Shown here: positions 1 through 13,100 of the stretch, piece after piece
Numbering within the stretch: the first letter of the stretch is position 1
Layout of the letters: the number at the start of each line of letters is the position of its first letter
Source: Labia minor
Lineage: Eukaryota > Arthropoda > Insecta > Dermaptera > Spongiphoridae
DNA length: 64,000 nt
Direction of reading: 5' to 3'
NCBI GenBank assembly: GCA_963082975.1
Contig: OY720346.1
Span: 72,469,267-72,533,266, forward strand
Made by a program: the position numbers and the translations under genes
Notes under the pieces: model-generated
Told to the model about the DNA's origin: nothing
Databases searched by the model: none
Seen by the model: the letters and a program-made list of their open reading frames with translations, nothing else

Positions 1-960
1 TAATGTCTTTATTAAAATAAATACTATTCTTGTTCATTATATAGTAATTGCTGTTTTATTTAAAAAATGGCAATTATGTTTAATATTTTAAATGTATATC
101 TCTTAACTAATATTAATATTTATTATTAAATATAATAATAATTCATTAATATTAATAAATATTATAAAATGAAATTTGTGAATTTATTTTATTTTACTTA
201 TTCAATCTCAAATCCTTTCCTATATTCTTTATTTATAATAGAAAAATAAATAAGAATTATATAATATATCTACATATTATTTATTATATGATTTCTCAAA
301 CTTTTATTTTCATATCTACTAATTCTACTAATTACTCAGGTATTGTATAGTAAAGTTTGCTTTTCTAGCTTTTTTTTAATTCAAAAATGTCTTAACAATG
401 TTAAATGTTAAGAGGTTGAGAAACCCCGCCGTAAGTAGTTTTTTAATAAATCTTTTAATATTATTTTAATTGATTTTGAATCTTAATAAATCTTAATAAG
501 TCTTTTATTCTTCTTTTTCATGTAACATCGATTGATGTTGCTGGTAATCTTTCACTTTTAAGGAATCAAAAAGGTGAGTAGATTTCCATTTGGAATTATT
601 CCAGGAAAACATTATTTCATATTAGTTTTTGATTTCCAGGGAGTGAAGACGATTCTGTTAAAGAGTTTGTTGACTCCATTACCTACCATTAATCATTCTA
701 TTGTAAGTATTGTACTTCTATATCTTGTTATATACTATATATTATAAAGTGTAATGTTCTTTAAAATAAAATTATAATAAAATTATAATAAAATAAATAT
801 ATATATAAATACATATATATTTATTTTATTATATTTTTATTTTAAAGTATATTACACTTTATAATATATAGTATATAACAAGATATTTTAATTTCATCAT
901 ATATTTTAAAATAATTCTTAATAATAATAATAATAATAATAATTCATAATAATTTTTTTC
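1..960 (-). repeat. Inverted copy of the F-box/LRR gene 2 downstream flank
   Basis: Read in reverse complement, this stretch matches about 36640-37512 almost base for base. The match includes the motif at 37440-37500 (here 20-110) and the splice-bearing block at 545-705. In the other copy the block lies just 3' of F-box/LRR gene 2. The duplication runs into the left edge, so a + strand F-box/LRR gene probably ends just outside the window; that is inference. A+T-rich simple sequence and short ATA runs fill the rest. Confidence 0.8.
526..694 (+). pseudogene. Two-exon coding remnant, unrecognised protein (copy 1)
   Basis: An open frame covering 526-572 ends at a GTGAGT donor. A 67-bp intron closes with TTTCCAG at 639, and the frame continues to a TAA near 692-694. 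Across the junction the frame stays open and reads about 30 residues, with an acidic stretch GSEDDSVKEF close to the stop. I do not recognise the family. The same arrangement is present inverted at about 36843-37010, with one leucine/phenylalanine difference. No start codon or upstream exon is obvious, so this is either a 3'-terminal fragment carried in the duplication or the tail of a gene whose other exons are not visible. Confidence 0.4.
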
Positions 961-1074
961 AATTCTTTTGTTTTATACATGCATTTCTCCTTTAAATTAA
1001 TGATAATTATTTTTAATATTAACTCAATTTAATTATAAAAGATTTAATTATATTTATTCCTTTATATATCTTAT

Positions 1075-2434
1075 CTTATTATGCTAGCTAAAATTGTATA
1101 TATCTATATATCTATATATCTATATATCTATTTATCTATAACCATTGGTTCTCAAAAACCGCTCTAACGATTTTTTTCAAATTCACACTAGATATAGTAT
1201 TTATAAAGAAAAATTGAGTTTTATTGATCACATCTCTTGAAACTTACAGCTTCATTATTAATTTCTTAATTAAAAATTATATATGGGTGTGACGTCATCA
1301 ATTTTACTTCAATTAATATTTTTTTTATATTTAAAATATTTTAAAATAAAATAAATTTCGAAATAAAATTAAAAATATTTATTTTTAATAATATATATAT
1401 ATATATATATTTATTAATCTTAATTAATTAATTATTAACAAAAAAATACGGTTGGTTGATTCCCGCTTTTTTTTAAATGAATTGTATTAACATTTTTTTA
1501 TATATTTAAAATATTTTAAAATTCATTATTTAATTTCAAAATAAAATTAAAAATATTTATTTTTAATAAAATATATATATATATTTATTAATCACTCTCA
1601 AAAAAAACAAAAACAAAAACAAAAAAAACATATAATTCTTGCAAAGAGATTAAAAATGTCATTTTGATCATCTAAATATATTAGTCTATTGGGTAAAGGC
1701 ACTGTTTTGAATAGTCAACTTAGCAGGATCGAAACCGGCGGAAAAAAATTTTTTTTTTTTTTTATCTATTATTTTATATTTATTTATTCATTGTTCTTTG
1801 ATTAAATTTAATTTCTTTTATTTTATTTTATTAATTAAAATGATGCAACATTTAATAATTGTAATATTGTAATAAATTTTATTTTTTTTATTTTATTAAT
1901 TACTTATTAGTCATTAACTAATAATTTAATATTAATTCAAAATTTTATAAATTTTTATTATTTAATTTTGCTTTTGTTTATATATATATTTTAATTAACT
2001 TATCTTATCTTTTAATTTATATATGGACAAATGACACTCATATTGAAATTTGACTCCCGCCTTTTTTTAAAAGATATTTTTTTTATATTTAAAATATTTT
2101 AAAATTTTTTATTTAATTTCGAAATAAAATTAAAAATATATATTTTAATAATATTTTATAATTATAAATTACGATATATATTTATCATTCTTCCAATAAA
2201 AAAAAAATATTCATGCACTTAGAAACATATCTAATAATACATATTTATGTATTATTGAGGACCCCAAGTTCCATGCAATGATGCAACATTTAATAATTGT
2301 AATAAATAATTAAAGAATTGTATATCAGCTCGGTGTCCCAAGTTTTAATATTACCAGCCAAACCCAATATAATAATGAATTATTTTTTTTTAACTTAATT
2401 ACCTAGCCGAGGCTCGGGGTCCCGGTACTATATA
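1075..2434 (+). repeat. Repeat family C, long copy with tRNA-like module
   Basis: The copy starts at TATCTTATTATGCTAGC and carries the conserved block CTCAAAAACCGCTCTAACG and a stretch around TGACTCCCGCC. It ends in CCGAGCCGAGGCTCGG, a near-perfect 7-bp-stem hairpin, followed by GGTCCCGGTACT. Related copies lie at 15.1, 18.1, 27.6, 32.1, 34.6, 53.2-54.8, 55.9-56.9 and 57.4 kb on both strands. At 1677-1740 there is a tRNA-like segment with a B-box resembling GGATCGAAACC. The terminal hairpin suggests a Helitron/Helentron-like non-autonomous element, but no CTRR end is seen and the class is inferred. Confidence 0.65.
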
Positions 2435-2440
2435 TATATA

Positions 2441-3160
2441 CCACAGACCATCTAACAGACTGCTAAACTCTTGTTCTCGGTGAAACAAATTTTATGGCGC
2501 CATCTGTTTATGCTGGCATTCGAAAATATAATAAAAAATCGGGCTTGTGTGTATGTACGCATTTTTTTTTTTATTTTATTGGGAATTTAAATATTATAGA
2601 TTTTCCAGTTAAGTGAAAAATTAATTTTTCAGAGATAAAACTAACATTTAAGCTATTAATTATGCTTTTTTAAAAAATAAAAGTAATAAATAATTTTTCG
2701 CTTAGCTGGAAATCCTGCAATCTTTTATGTCATTTACATATCTAAAATAAACGAATAATGTTCTATGTAATATACATATAAGATTTATTTGAAAATAAAT
2801 TAAAATTATAAATTGCTATTTACAAATTATGTTATTAGTAAATACTCTATTAAATATAATAAATCTATAATCTATAATAAAAATTTTACTTTTATTAGAT
2901 ACTATGCTTGCTGAGTATGATATTAAAATAATTGTAGTGGATTCAGGAGATGGTCTATGGTGGTGGTAGTTCGTGTTTTGTCAGTTCTGTCGGGCGCATG
3001 TACCGCCATCTATCGTGTTGCAAAAAAACTTTGTTACAGCAAAGATCAAACACATACACACAAGCCCGATTTTTTATTATATTTTCGAATGCTAGCATAA
3101 CCAGATGGCGCCAACAACTTTGTTTCACGGAGAATAATAAAGTTTAGGGGGTCTGATATA
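2441..3160. repeat. Repeat family F, element with inverted ends
   Basis: The left end (2441-2530, around GGCGCCATCTG and GCTGGCATTCGAAAAT) reappears inverted at 3060-3155, which suggests long terminal inverted repeats. Direct partial copies of its parts are found at 36290-36540, 39757-39975 and 39985-40900. The interior contains a snap-back segment at 2605-2710. No transposase-like frame is present. It behaves as a non-autonomous DNA element of unknown superfamily. The small frame at 2950-3147 reads through this repeat and is not considered a gene. Confidence 0.55.
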
Positions 3161-4146
3161 TACTTAATAAATAATATTGAAAATAAAACTATTAAATATA
3201 GTTAACACTAATCGCAATAGATGGCGGGATATGTATTAAATCAGGATAAAAAGATATTTGAATTTCATCATATTAAAAATAAGATTTTAAAATAGTTCTT
3301 GGTTGAATGATTTTTTTCATTTCTTTTGTTTATTGCATGTATTTCTCCTTTAAATTAATGATAAATATTTTAAATGTTAAATCAATTTAATTATTATTTA
3401 ATTTTAAATATTGATATATATATACACTTAATGAATAATATTGAAAATAAAACCTTTAAATTTAGTTAACACTAATCGCAATAGATGGCGGGATATGTAT
3501 TAAAACATGATAACACGATATTTGAATTTCATCATATTAAATTTAGTTTTTAAAATACTTCTTGGTTGAGAGATTTTTCTCAATTCTTTTGTTTTATACA
3601 TATGGAGATATGCTTCAAATAATGTAAATGTAAATTTAGAGAAATAAGATAATTAATATTAAATATAATATTTTATGTAAAAATATAAAATATAAAATTA
3701 CCAAATAATTATTTTAGTTGAATTGATAAAAAAAAAATTCGCCAATATTTTCTAAATCTCTTCTTTAAAGTTTAAATGCTCTTTTTTGTTCAGGTGGTAC
3801 CTTGAGTTTAAAATATTACATAACAATATTGAGTGAAAATAATAAGTATTTGAATATAAATCATAGAATTATTATGTCTGTTAATTAATCAATCATTTCT
3901 TTGAATAGACTAGAGATTAAATTTTCTTCTTTTGATTCGATTTACTAACCCATTAATCCAATTTTATTAAAAGTTAGTTTTATTCTAGAAGATAGGATTC
4001 TTTTCGGGAATATATATATATTTATAGACAATAGCACGTGATGTTAGTTGTCCGTGTTCTAAAATAGACTTGAAATGTTGTTGAGTAGAAACATTCACTC
4101 TCGGTGATAAACTCCCGGGGAGAACAATTCTAGAAACATATCGACG
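3161..4146. other. Gene-free stretch upstream of SmydA
   Basis: A+T-rich sequence. Two tandem-like copies of a ~230-bp unit around TCGCAATAGATGGCGGGATA lie at about 3165-3330 and 3420-3600. The last ~80 bases before 4147 are less A+T-rich (TCCGTGTTCTA, CTCCCGGGGAG). They may hold the SmydA 5' untranslated region and promoter, but no clear TATA box was assigned. Confidence 0.4.
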
Positions 4147-7100
4147 ATGGAAAATATTAATTTACCCGATTTAGTAAGTATAATTTAGTTTAATTGACCT
4201 ATATAAAAAGAGTATTAATAATTTATAAAATTAATTTTAAAATATTACTATATTATTACTATCTCACCAGAGATAGTATTGCGATCACGAAAATTTTCGA
4301 TGTCGAGATTTTGATGTTTTTATACGTTTTAAAGGTTCCTGAATCATTTTCACTAAGGTTGAGAAAAATGTCTGTCTCTGTGTGTGGGTGTAGACAAGAT
4401 TTTTCAAAAACGATTTTAGCTAGAATAATGAAATTTTGTATACGGACATTATTCAAAATTTGTAGTTTTCTATTTGAGAAATGTATCTCATTCGGATACC
4501 ACGTTTTCATTTTTTTTCTTCTAAAGTGACCGTAAAAATAAAGATATATGTTTGATAATTTTTCACATGATTAAAAATTGTATAAAACTGCTATATATAG
4601 AATTTCAGCTTGGTTGGATCGCTGAAAGTACCAGAATTAATTTTTTAACACTGCAAGTCTCACGCGCCAACACGTGACATGGTGCAATCAACAAAGAGCC
4701 AAACATGCGCTGGTTTAATAAATATTATTTATTAATTTAATTAATTTAATTTAATTTAAATTAATATATGTTATTTAATCCAATTCTAATTTGCGAGATA
4801 GTCGAGTGGAAACACTACAGCTTATTTTTTTATAATATTCAATACAAAAAGTTACCTGCATTGTTTTATGTTAAAAAAGTTCCTTGTTCAATTTATATAT
4901 ACTATAATAATCAATTGATTTTAGAATAATATAACATTTAGAATATAATTGAAAAAAAATCAGTTTCCAATCAGCCCAGTCTAGTGGAGACACTCCAGAT
5001 TTTTTTTACTTTAGATTTTAGATATATTAATATTAATATATATATACCTATTTTAGATTCCCAAAGAGGAAACAGAAGTTGAATGTTGTACTTGTCATGC
5101 CAAGAATGCAATGCAAAGTTGTGCACCTTGTAAACAAAATGGGATTGAAATTGGTTATTGTAATGAAGAATGCCAGATGAAACATTGGAATGAACATAAA
5201 AAATCATGCAAACCCTGGATGGAGTTGAAAAATGAACAATTTGGAAGGTAATTAAAAATAAAAATCATTATTTATTTTTTTTTAACATTTAAAAATTAAT
5301 ATAAAATTAAACTACTTTTGATAAAACCATAAGACATTCGATAAAAAAAAAATATTTATAAATTTCACAAACTAAAGCAACCTTTAATTAAACTAAACAT
5401 GATTTTAACTTCTGATTGTCAAATTTATGCTTGAAAGTTAGAAATAGAAAATTTAATAATATGCATTTGTTAGTAAACGTGCATTTCGTATTTATCCCCC
5501 TTTTTAATGAACGTTTGCTCGATTGGAATGGGGTAAGTAGTATAGAAATTATTAGAAATACAAAATGTCTTAAAAAATAAATTTCTCATATATTATGTTC
5601 AATATTCGTTTTTATTCGTCAAATATAATCGACTTAAATTAGTTTAAAAAATAATAATTTTATATTCATTGTCGGAAAATTTTTCTTAAAATATAGTAGT
5701 AATTAATAATTGAGTAATTAAACTAAAAATAAAAACCAAGATAATATAATTTAGTCATTTTAATTCAAGTTTTAAAAATATATTATTTTTAATACTTTAT
5801 ATATATATATATACAGTGGCGGACTAAGGCTAAAGTGGGCCCTAGGCAACATTCTAATTCCAGGACTATTTTTCCCAAATCGTGAAAAAATTTTACATTT
5901 TTTTTTTTAGTGAGTCACCGTTGGTCTATTTCATGTATAAAAATTTTCGGGCCCCCAAAAATTACGGGCGCTAGGCTCGTGTCTAGGTTGCCTAGGCCTT
6001 AGTCCGCCCCTGTATATATATAATGTTGTTTGGGAATTAATTTATTTCAAATCGTGCCTGGCTACAGCTCATTTTTTATTATTATTTATTTATTATTAAA
6101 TTAATTAATTATTAAATAAATAAAGAAAAGAAGACTACATTGAAATAATAATTGATTTTAATAAAACAATATTAAAAAAATTGAGCTGTAGCCAGGCACG
6201 ATTTAATTAAATATATTTTAATTTTAATTGTTTTCCCCGGTATTCCTTGAAATTTTCATGGATAATTGTGAGTTGAGGTTAAAAAGTATAAGAACAACTC
6301 GACTAAGCTATCAGGATTTTTTTTTTGTACTAATGGATTATTTATTTCATTTTTTAGATATGGTGTTGCTTCAAGAAATCTTAAAGCTGGAGAATTTATT
6401 CTTACGGAATTTCCAGTTGCTTGGGGTCCTAAATTAGATTCTTATCCAATGTGTCTGGGTTGTTATACTCCAGTCGATTGTTCTGTCCTTTGTGAAAATT
6501 GTGGATGGCCCGTGTGCGGACCTGATTGCCAAAATTTACCAGGTTTGTTAAAAATATTATATTTTTTTCGTTTTATACCTTTTTGGTAATTATATAAATT
6601 GGTCTTCCTGTCATGGATTTGGATAAAACTTTACCACTGAGTTCATTTTACAATTCCAAATAAACTTTTCTTATGAAATTTATTCGAAGATAAAACGGAC
6701 ATTTTAGAAATCAATTATGCTTTTTCAGAGTATTGCCGAAATGTTGGTTTTATATCCAAATAAATAATTTTTCACTTACTGAAAATTCCAACAATTTTTT
6801 ATGTAATTTACATATCTAAAAAAATAATGTTCTATGTAATATATAATATTTATTTGAAAATAAGTTAAAATCAACTGAAAATAATTGAATGGGGTAGGTG
6901 ATGGAGATGGGTACAAGGGTGTGAACACATGAGGAATATTAAATTATTTCTAAATAAGTTGACCTGTGGCCAGGTCCGAACCGACCGACGGTTTGAAGTA
7001 AATTAATTTCCAGCTACAGAAACAATTTCAAATAATTTTAATATATCTATTAATGTAATAAAAAACAGATATGGTTACATAAATAATAAATATAAACATT

Positions 7101-10100
7101 TTTAATTTTATTTTATTTATAATATATATGTAAGACCAGTCAGTGACGTCATGAATGGCTGGATGACGTCATATAATTTTAAATTAAGAAAAAACTAATA
7201 AAGATGATTTTATCGAGGATAAAACCAATACAAAGTGCATGATTCGTGGTGATATGTAAAAAATCTCCTCATGTGAAATTTGGTGAGAAAATAACCCTTC
7301 CCTTCCTATCGTCGATCGCTAATACTACCACTTCCAGTTTCCGGATTTGTACCAAAAGTTGATAAATTTATCATACTGATGTATTAAGTAAATATACCAA
7401 ATTTCATCAAAATCCGTTGAGCCGTTCAAGCTGTACACATCTATACAGACGGACGGACGGACATACATCATGCCAAAAATACTTTTTTACCGACCGACGA
7501 TAGTAAGGGAGGTATTGTTTTCACACCAAATTTCACATGTGGAGATTTTTACATATCTCCACGAATCATGCATTTTCTTAACAGAAAAAAGTATTTTTAG
7601 CATGATGTCTGTCCGTCCGTCTGTCCGTCCGTCTGTCCGTCTGTCCGTCCGTATAGATGTGTACAGCCTGAACGGCTTAACGGATTTTGATGAAATTTGG
7701 TATATTTACTTAATGCATCAGTGGGATGAATTGATCAACTTTTGGTGCAAATCCGGAAACCGGAAGTGGTAGTATTAGCGATCGACGATAAGAAGGGAAG
7801 GGTTATTTTCGCACCAAATTTCACATAAGGAGATTTTTTTACATATCACCACGAATGTATTGGTTTTATCCTCGGGAAAAATCATCTTCATTATGTTTTT
7901 CTTAATTTAAAATTATATGACGTCACCCAGCCCTTCATGACGTCACAGCCTCGGGTAACGCCGGCAACGCCGGCTACTTCAGCTATATATTATAAATAAA
8001 ATAAAATTAAAAATATAAAAATATTTATGTTATATCCATATCTGTTTTTTATTACATTAATAGATATATTAAAATTATTTGAAATTGTTTCTGTAGCTGG
8101 AAATTAATTTATTTCAAACCGTCGGTCGGTTCGGACCTGGCCACAGGTCAACTTATTCTGTTAAGAAAATGCATGATTCGTGGAGATATGTAAAAATCAT
8201 CTTACTATCGTCGGTCGATTAAAAGGTCAAGTGTTATTTTATATATGTGAACCTCTAAACAATTCAATGCAGGTACGAATTATTTTTATTATTGTTTCTT
8301 TTTTCCAAATTTATTTTGTTAACAAGGGGTTAGGGATGTAATTAAAAGAAACCCAAATTAGTGAAAATAGAATTCTAAGTTATTCCAATTGTGTGATCAC
8401 GTACAAGAGAAAATGTTTATGTACGCGTACATAAACTCTATTTCTTTCTTAACTTATAAAAATATATAAAAAAAATTGAAAACAAACTAATCAAATCCAA
8501 ATTAGGAAGAGACTTTAACAACACATCTATACGGACACACAATGGACAGACGGACAGACATCATGCTAAAAATACTTTTTTATGTTAACAAAATTTATGA
8601 TTCGTGGAGATATGTAAAAATCTCCACATGTGAAAACAATAATTTTCCTAAAAAGTAACCCACTGGTAAAGTTTTATCCAAATTCATGACTGGATGACCC
8701 AGTTTTATTCTTAAGTATTGAGACAACCTGAATACTAATAATACTTTGTTTATCTTATTTTAAATGTTTTTAGATCATAAAGACAATGAATGCTTAATAT
8801 TCAAAGCGGCTGGAGCTTCAGCACGATTTCAAGTAGCAGAAGAGCCATGGGCACCGACTCCTCAGCTTGAATGTATTACACCTTTGCGTTTGCTCCTTGC
8901 CAGTGAAAAAGATCCTGAACATTGGAAGAAAGATGTAGAACCTATGGAGTCCCATAATAATAAACGAAAAGAATTACCTCTTTGGAATGCTAATCAGGTA
9001 TCAATGTTATTATAAATGAAATTATTTTGCTAAGGTAAAAATATTCAAAGTATATTTTTGAACGGGGTCTTTTGGGTAATTGTTTACACAACGGGAAGCT
9101 TTATGGATTTGATAAAGTTTTGTGGATTCCTTGTATGATTCCAAATAACTTTTTTCGCTTTGGTTTGGTTTGGACCTGAAAAAAAAAACCCAGAAAATTA
9201 GTGGAGGCCTCTGATGATCAAATTAATAAAACATAGTAGCTAAATAGAATATCAATGGATTTATATGCAATAGTTAAGAATACATGTTACCTCTCGGATT
9301 TTGATGAAACCTTGCCAGTTGATTCCTTGATTAATTCTAAGAAACTTTTTTTTTTTTAGGCAATATAACGGGGAAACTTATAGTTTTCGAAATAAAAAGG
9401 ATTAAAGTTTGGATTTAAATCCAATGAAATTTTATTTAGCTATCATATTTTATCCATTTGATCAGCACACTAGTTTCCCCCAATATTGCCTAAGGACAAA
9501 GTTTAAATATTTCAATATTTTTATTATTTTCAGGTCAATACCGTGAATTTTCTTCGTGAAAGATGCAAATTAGATCGATTTTCTGAAGATTTCATTCATA
9601 CTGTTTGTGGCATTTTGGAAGTGAATGGTTTTGAAATTAAATTAATCAATGGTGCAGAATTAAGAGCTCTCTATCCTAAAACAGCTCTTTATTCTCATGA
9701 TTGTGTTTCGAATACAAGTCATGGCATTGTAACTATGTCCGATGACCCGGAAGTAAGATTCAGGTACTTTTAAAAATATTACTTTTTTATTTTTCTTTAA
9801 TTAATAGAGATGTATTAAATTAATTATACACTAATTATATTTTATTAAATTTTATTAAATTTAATCCAATTTTGGAAAAAAGTTCTCCAATGCACTAAAA
9901 TGTTGACTGTGGCATTTGTTTGTCTCATAAAAATGTTTATAAGTGGTACAAGCGCTTTACAGAAGGCCGAGAAGATCGATCAAATGTGAAGGTTTTGCTC
10001 ACTGTTTTCTTTGATTACTATGGCGTGGTTCATCATAAGTTTTTGCCAACAGGTCGTACTGTTAATAAGGAACATTACAAGGAAGTTGCGTTAATCAATA

Positions 10101-13100
10101 GGGTTCAAACGATCGGAATTGTAGAAAAACAAATCATGGATTCTGCATCAGCTCACACATCATTGCTTATTCGTGATTTTTTGGCCAAAAACAACACCGT
10201 ATTCACCAGATTTGTCTCCCTACGACTTTTTCCTATTCACAAAACTGAAGAGACCAATGAAAGGAAAGCGATTTGCCACAATTGATGAAATAAAGTCGGA
10301 ATCGAAGCACAAGCTGATAGCCATACCGAAAAGCGCATTTCAGAAGTGCTTCGACGATTGGAAGAAGCGCTGGCATAAGTGCATTATCTGACAAGGGGAA
10401 TTACTTTGAAGGGAACAAAATGGATATTGATGAGTAAATAAATACTTTTCTAAATATTCAAAATTTATCTTTTCTTTTGGAACAAACCTCGTATTAGTTT
10501 ATTGTCATTTAAAGACATAATATATATACATATATATCCGAATAATTTCTTTTTATTCAATGATGCTTAAAATATTAAATGGTGCTTTCATAATTTGAAA
10601 TATTGAAAGAAAATTTATATTCTTCGGCCTATTCATTAGAGAATTGTTTCCGAATCCGCCATTACTTGTACTCCCATGGACATTTAATCCAAAATGAAAA
10701 TGTCTCTTGGTGTACTAAGGGAGTCACTGTGAATCATGTCCTGAGCCGATGCCTGTTTTATGCTTCAGAAAGAGTTTAGTTATTATGACGTTATTTTTTT
10801 ATTCTAGTCATTCCAAACAAGAACTTTAGAGTATTTTGTTGATTCAGTGATATATTAACTATAAAGATAAGTGTTACGCTAATAATCCAGAAAGGACTGA
10901 TAAAAATATACAGAAAAATTGGGTTGATTGGATAGGGCTCTTTCACGCCAGCAATCATTTGCTTTGTTTCATTATTAAATAAAAATGACCAATAGTTCTA
11001 ATGAACCCATAATTTTGAAAAAAATATTAATTATATTTTTTATAGCCGATTTTCAAAATTTAGATGTTAGTTAGTTAGATGAAGTTAGTTAATATTAATA
11101 AATTTATTTATATTACATTAGAACCTCGGTAACTTAAAAACCTCTATAACTTCAAAAAATAATATCTTCCCTTCCCATTAGAGCCCAAAACCTCAATAAC
11201 TTAAAATACGCAACCTCGATAACTTAAATAAGTAATCTCTTTATTGGCCTTCAGAAGCTGAATTCTTGAAGAAACAAGAATCAGGAGAAAGTCTTCATTG
11301 AAAAAGACGAAAAATTGCCTAATTCCCTAATTTAGAACAATGTTTGTTTCAAACAGTGTCAAAACAAAAACATCAGTGTTAGTGGACCCATACTGAAAGA
11401 AAAAGCTGAAGAGATCACTAATTCGCTGAAAATCAAAAATTTTAAAGCCAGTAATGGCTGGTTAGAAAATTTTAAGAAACGACATGATTTAGTCTTTAAA
11501 AAAATGTTATTAACCTATCCACCTATCCCTAACATAGACCCTTGATAACTTAAAACCTCTTTAACTTAAAATATTTTGTGTTTCCCTTGGACTTTACCTT
11601 ATCGAAGTTCTATTGTATATGATTATTTCCAAAAACCTATTCTAACTCTTTAAAAAATATATTTTTTTTCTGCTTCTTTTAGGCTAACTTTACGAACAAC
11701 AATTCAAGTACCAAAAGGTAAACAATTGTATACTTCCTATACTTATAGTTTATCACCAACATTAATTCGCAGAGATAATCTCCTTGGGAAATATTTTGAA
11801 TGTGCATGTGCTCGATGTGCAGATCCAACAGAACTAGGAACACATTACAGTTCTCTGAAATGCTCCAAATGTGATCCAGGACTTATTTTATCTACAGATT
11901 CATTAGGTAAATCAATTTAAAATATCTTGAAAATGATTGATGACTAAAGTATAAATACTTTAAATGAAAAACTCCAGTTAAACTTAAATTTTATTCAAAT
12001 CTCATTTCTTTTAAAAAATAAAATGAATTTTATAATTTATTATTTATTTATATATTGCAATTTATTATTTATATATATTTGATAATTTAAAATTTCAGAT
12101 TCTAACGCAATATGGAAATGTTCCCATTGTGATTTTCAAACCAAAAGTGAACAAGTAATGCGAGTTTTATCTGTTATGAACGCTGAAATTGCCCAAGTAG
12201 AAACATTAGGAAAAACTCCTCAAGTTCTGGAATTATTAGAAAGATTAAGTCGTAAATATAAAAGCATTTTACACCCCAAACATGCTATTCACACTCAATT
12301 ACGTTACTCTCTTTCTCAACTGTAAGTCACAAATTAATTCCTAAATTGAATTTTCTCTTATTTGGATTTTATATTAAAATACGAGTATTATAATCATTAT
12401 TTTAGCTATGGACGAATCGATTCTTATGGTTTGGATGATTTACCAGATATCCTCTTGGAAAGAAAAATTGAAATTTGTAAATTACTTTTGGAGGTTGCAA
12501 ATGTCATTGAACCAGGGTATACTCGGCTTAGAGGTAAATATAAAAAAGAACAAATAAAATAAGTGAACGAGATAAAATATTTGTTTAAGATATACAAGAT
12601 CTATGAAATAATTTTTATATATTTTCATCATTAATTTATTTATTAAAACTTTTGTGGTTTTTATTCATAATTATTGAAATAATTTTTATTAAAAGACCAC
12701 ATATTAGTATAATTCTATAATTTATTTATTGAGTTAAATAAACGTTTGAGAAGGTACAACGTTTATTTAAGTCAATAAATAAATTTTACAAATATGTGAT
12801 CTTTTAATAAAAATCCTTCAATAATTAATACATACTCTATTACACATATAAATTCTTTTTAAAATCAATTGTAATTTTTTATACATTCTTTTGTCTTTTT
12901 TTATTATTTTAATTAAATGTTGTGGAAGGCGCCACAAGGTGAGAGGTTGGCGTAGCTGGCTCTCATTCTCGTGGTCCCGGGTTCAAGTCCCGGGCCTGAC
13001 AATGAAATTTCTCTACCTGTGTCTATGGGACGGAGTCAACCCAGCCTCCGATCAAAAAAAAATCAAGGTAAAGGTTGATAGAACCCGTTCTAGGATACCT

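Noticed and set aside
4194..4529. Frames of 83-111 codons around 4.2-4.5 kb on both strands
   Set aside because: They read through a family B repeat that recurs at 17.3, 41.3 and 58.7 kb with frames disrupted, so they are not genes.
7130..7170. TGACGTCA sites as CRE-type enhancers
   Set aside because: They occur in nearly every copy of families C and D, so they mark the repeats rather than host gene control.
7470..7772. 100-codon frame with repeated RPSV/RLSV
   Set aside because: It is a translation of the GTCC tandem repeat at the centre of a fold-back element.
12936..13010. Functional tRNA gene
   Set aside because: B-box and T-arm are good, but no cloverleaf with a matching acceptor stem could be drawn, and a non-tRNA body with a T-rich tail follows; SINE is a better call.
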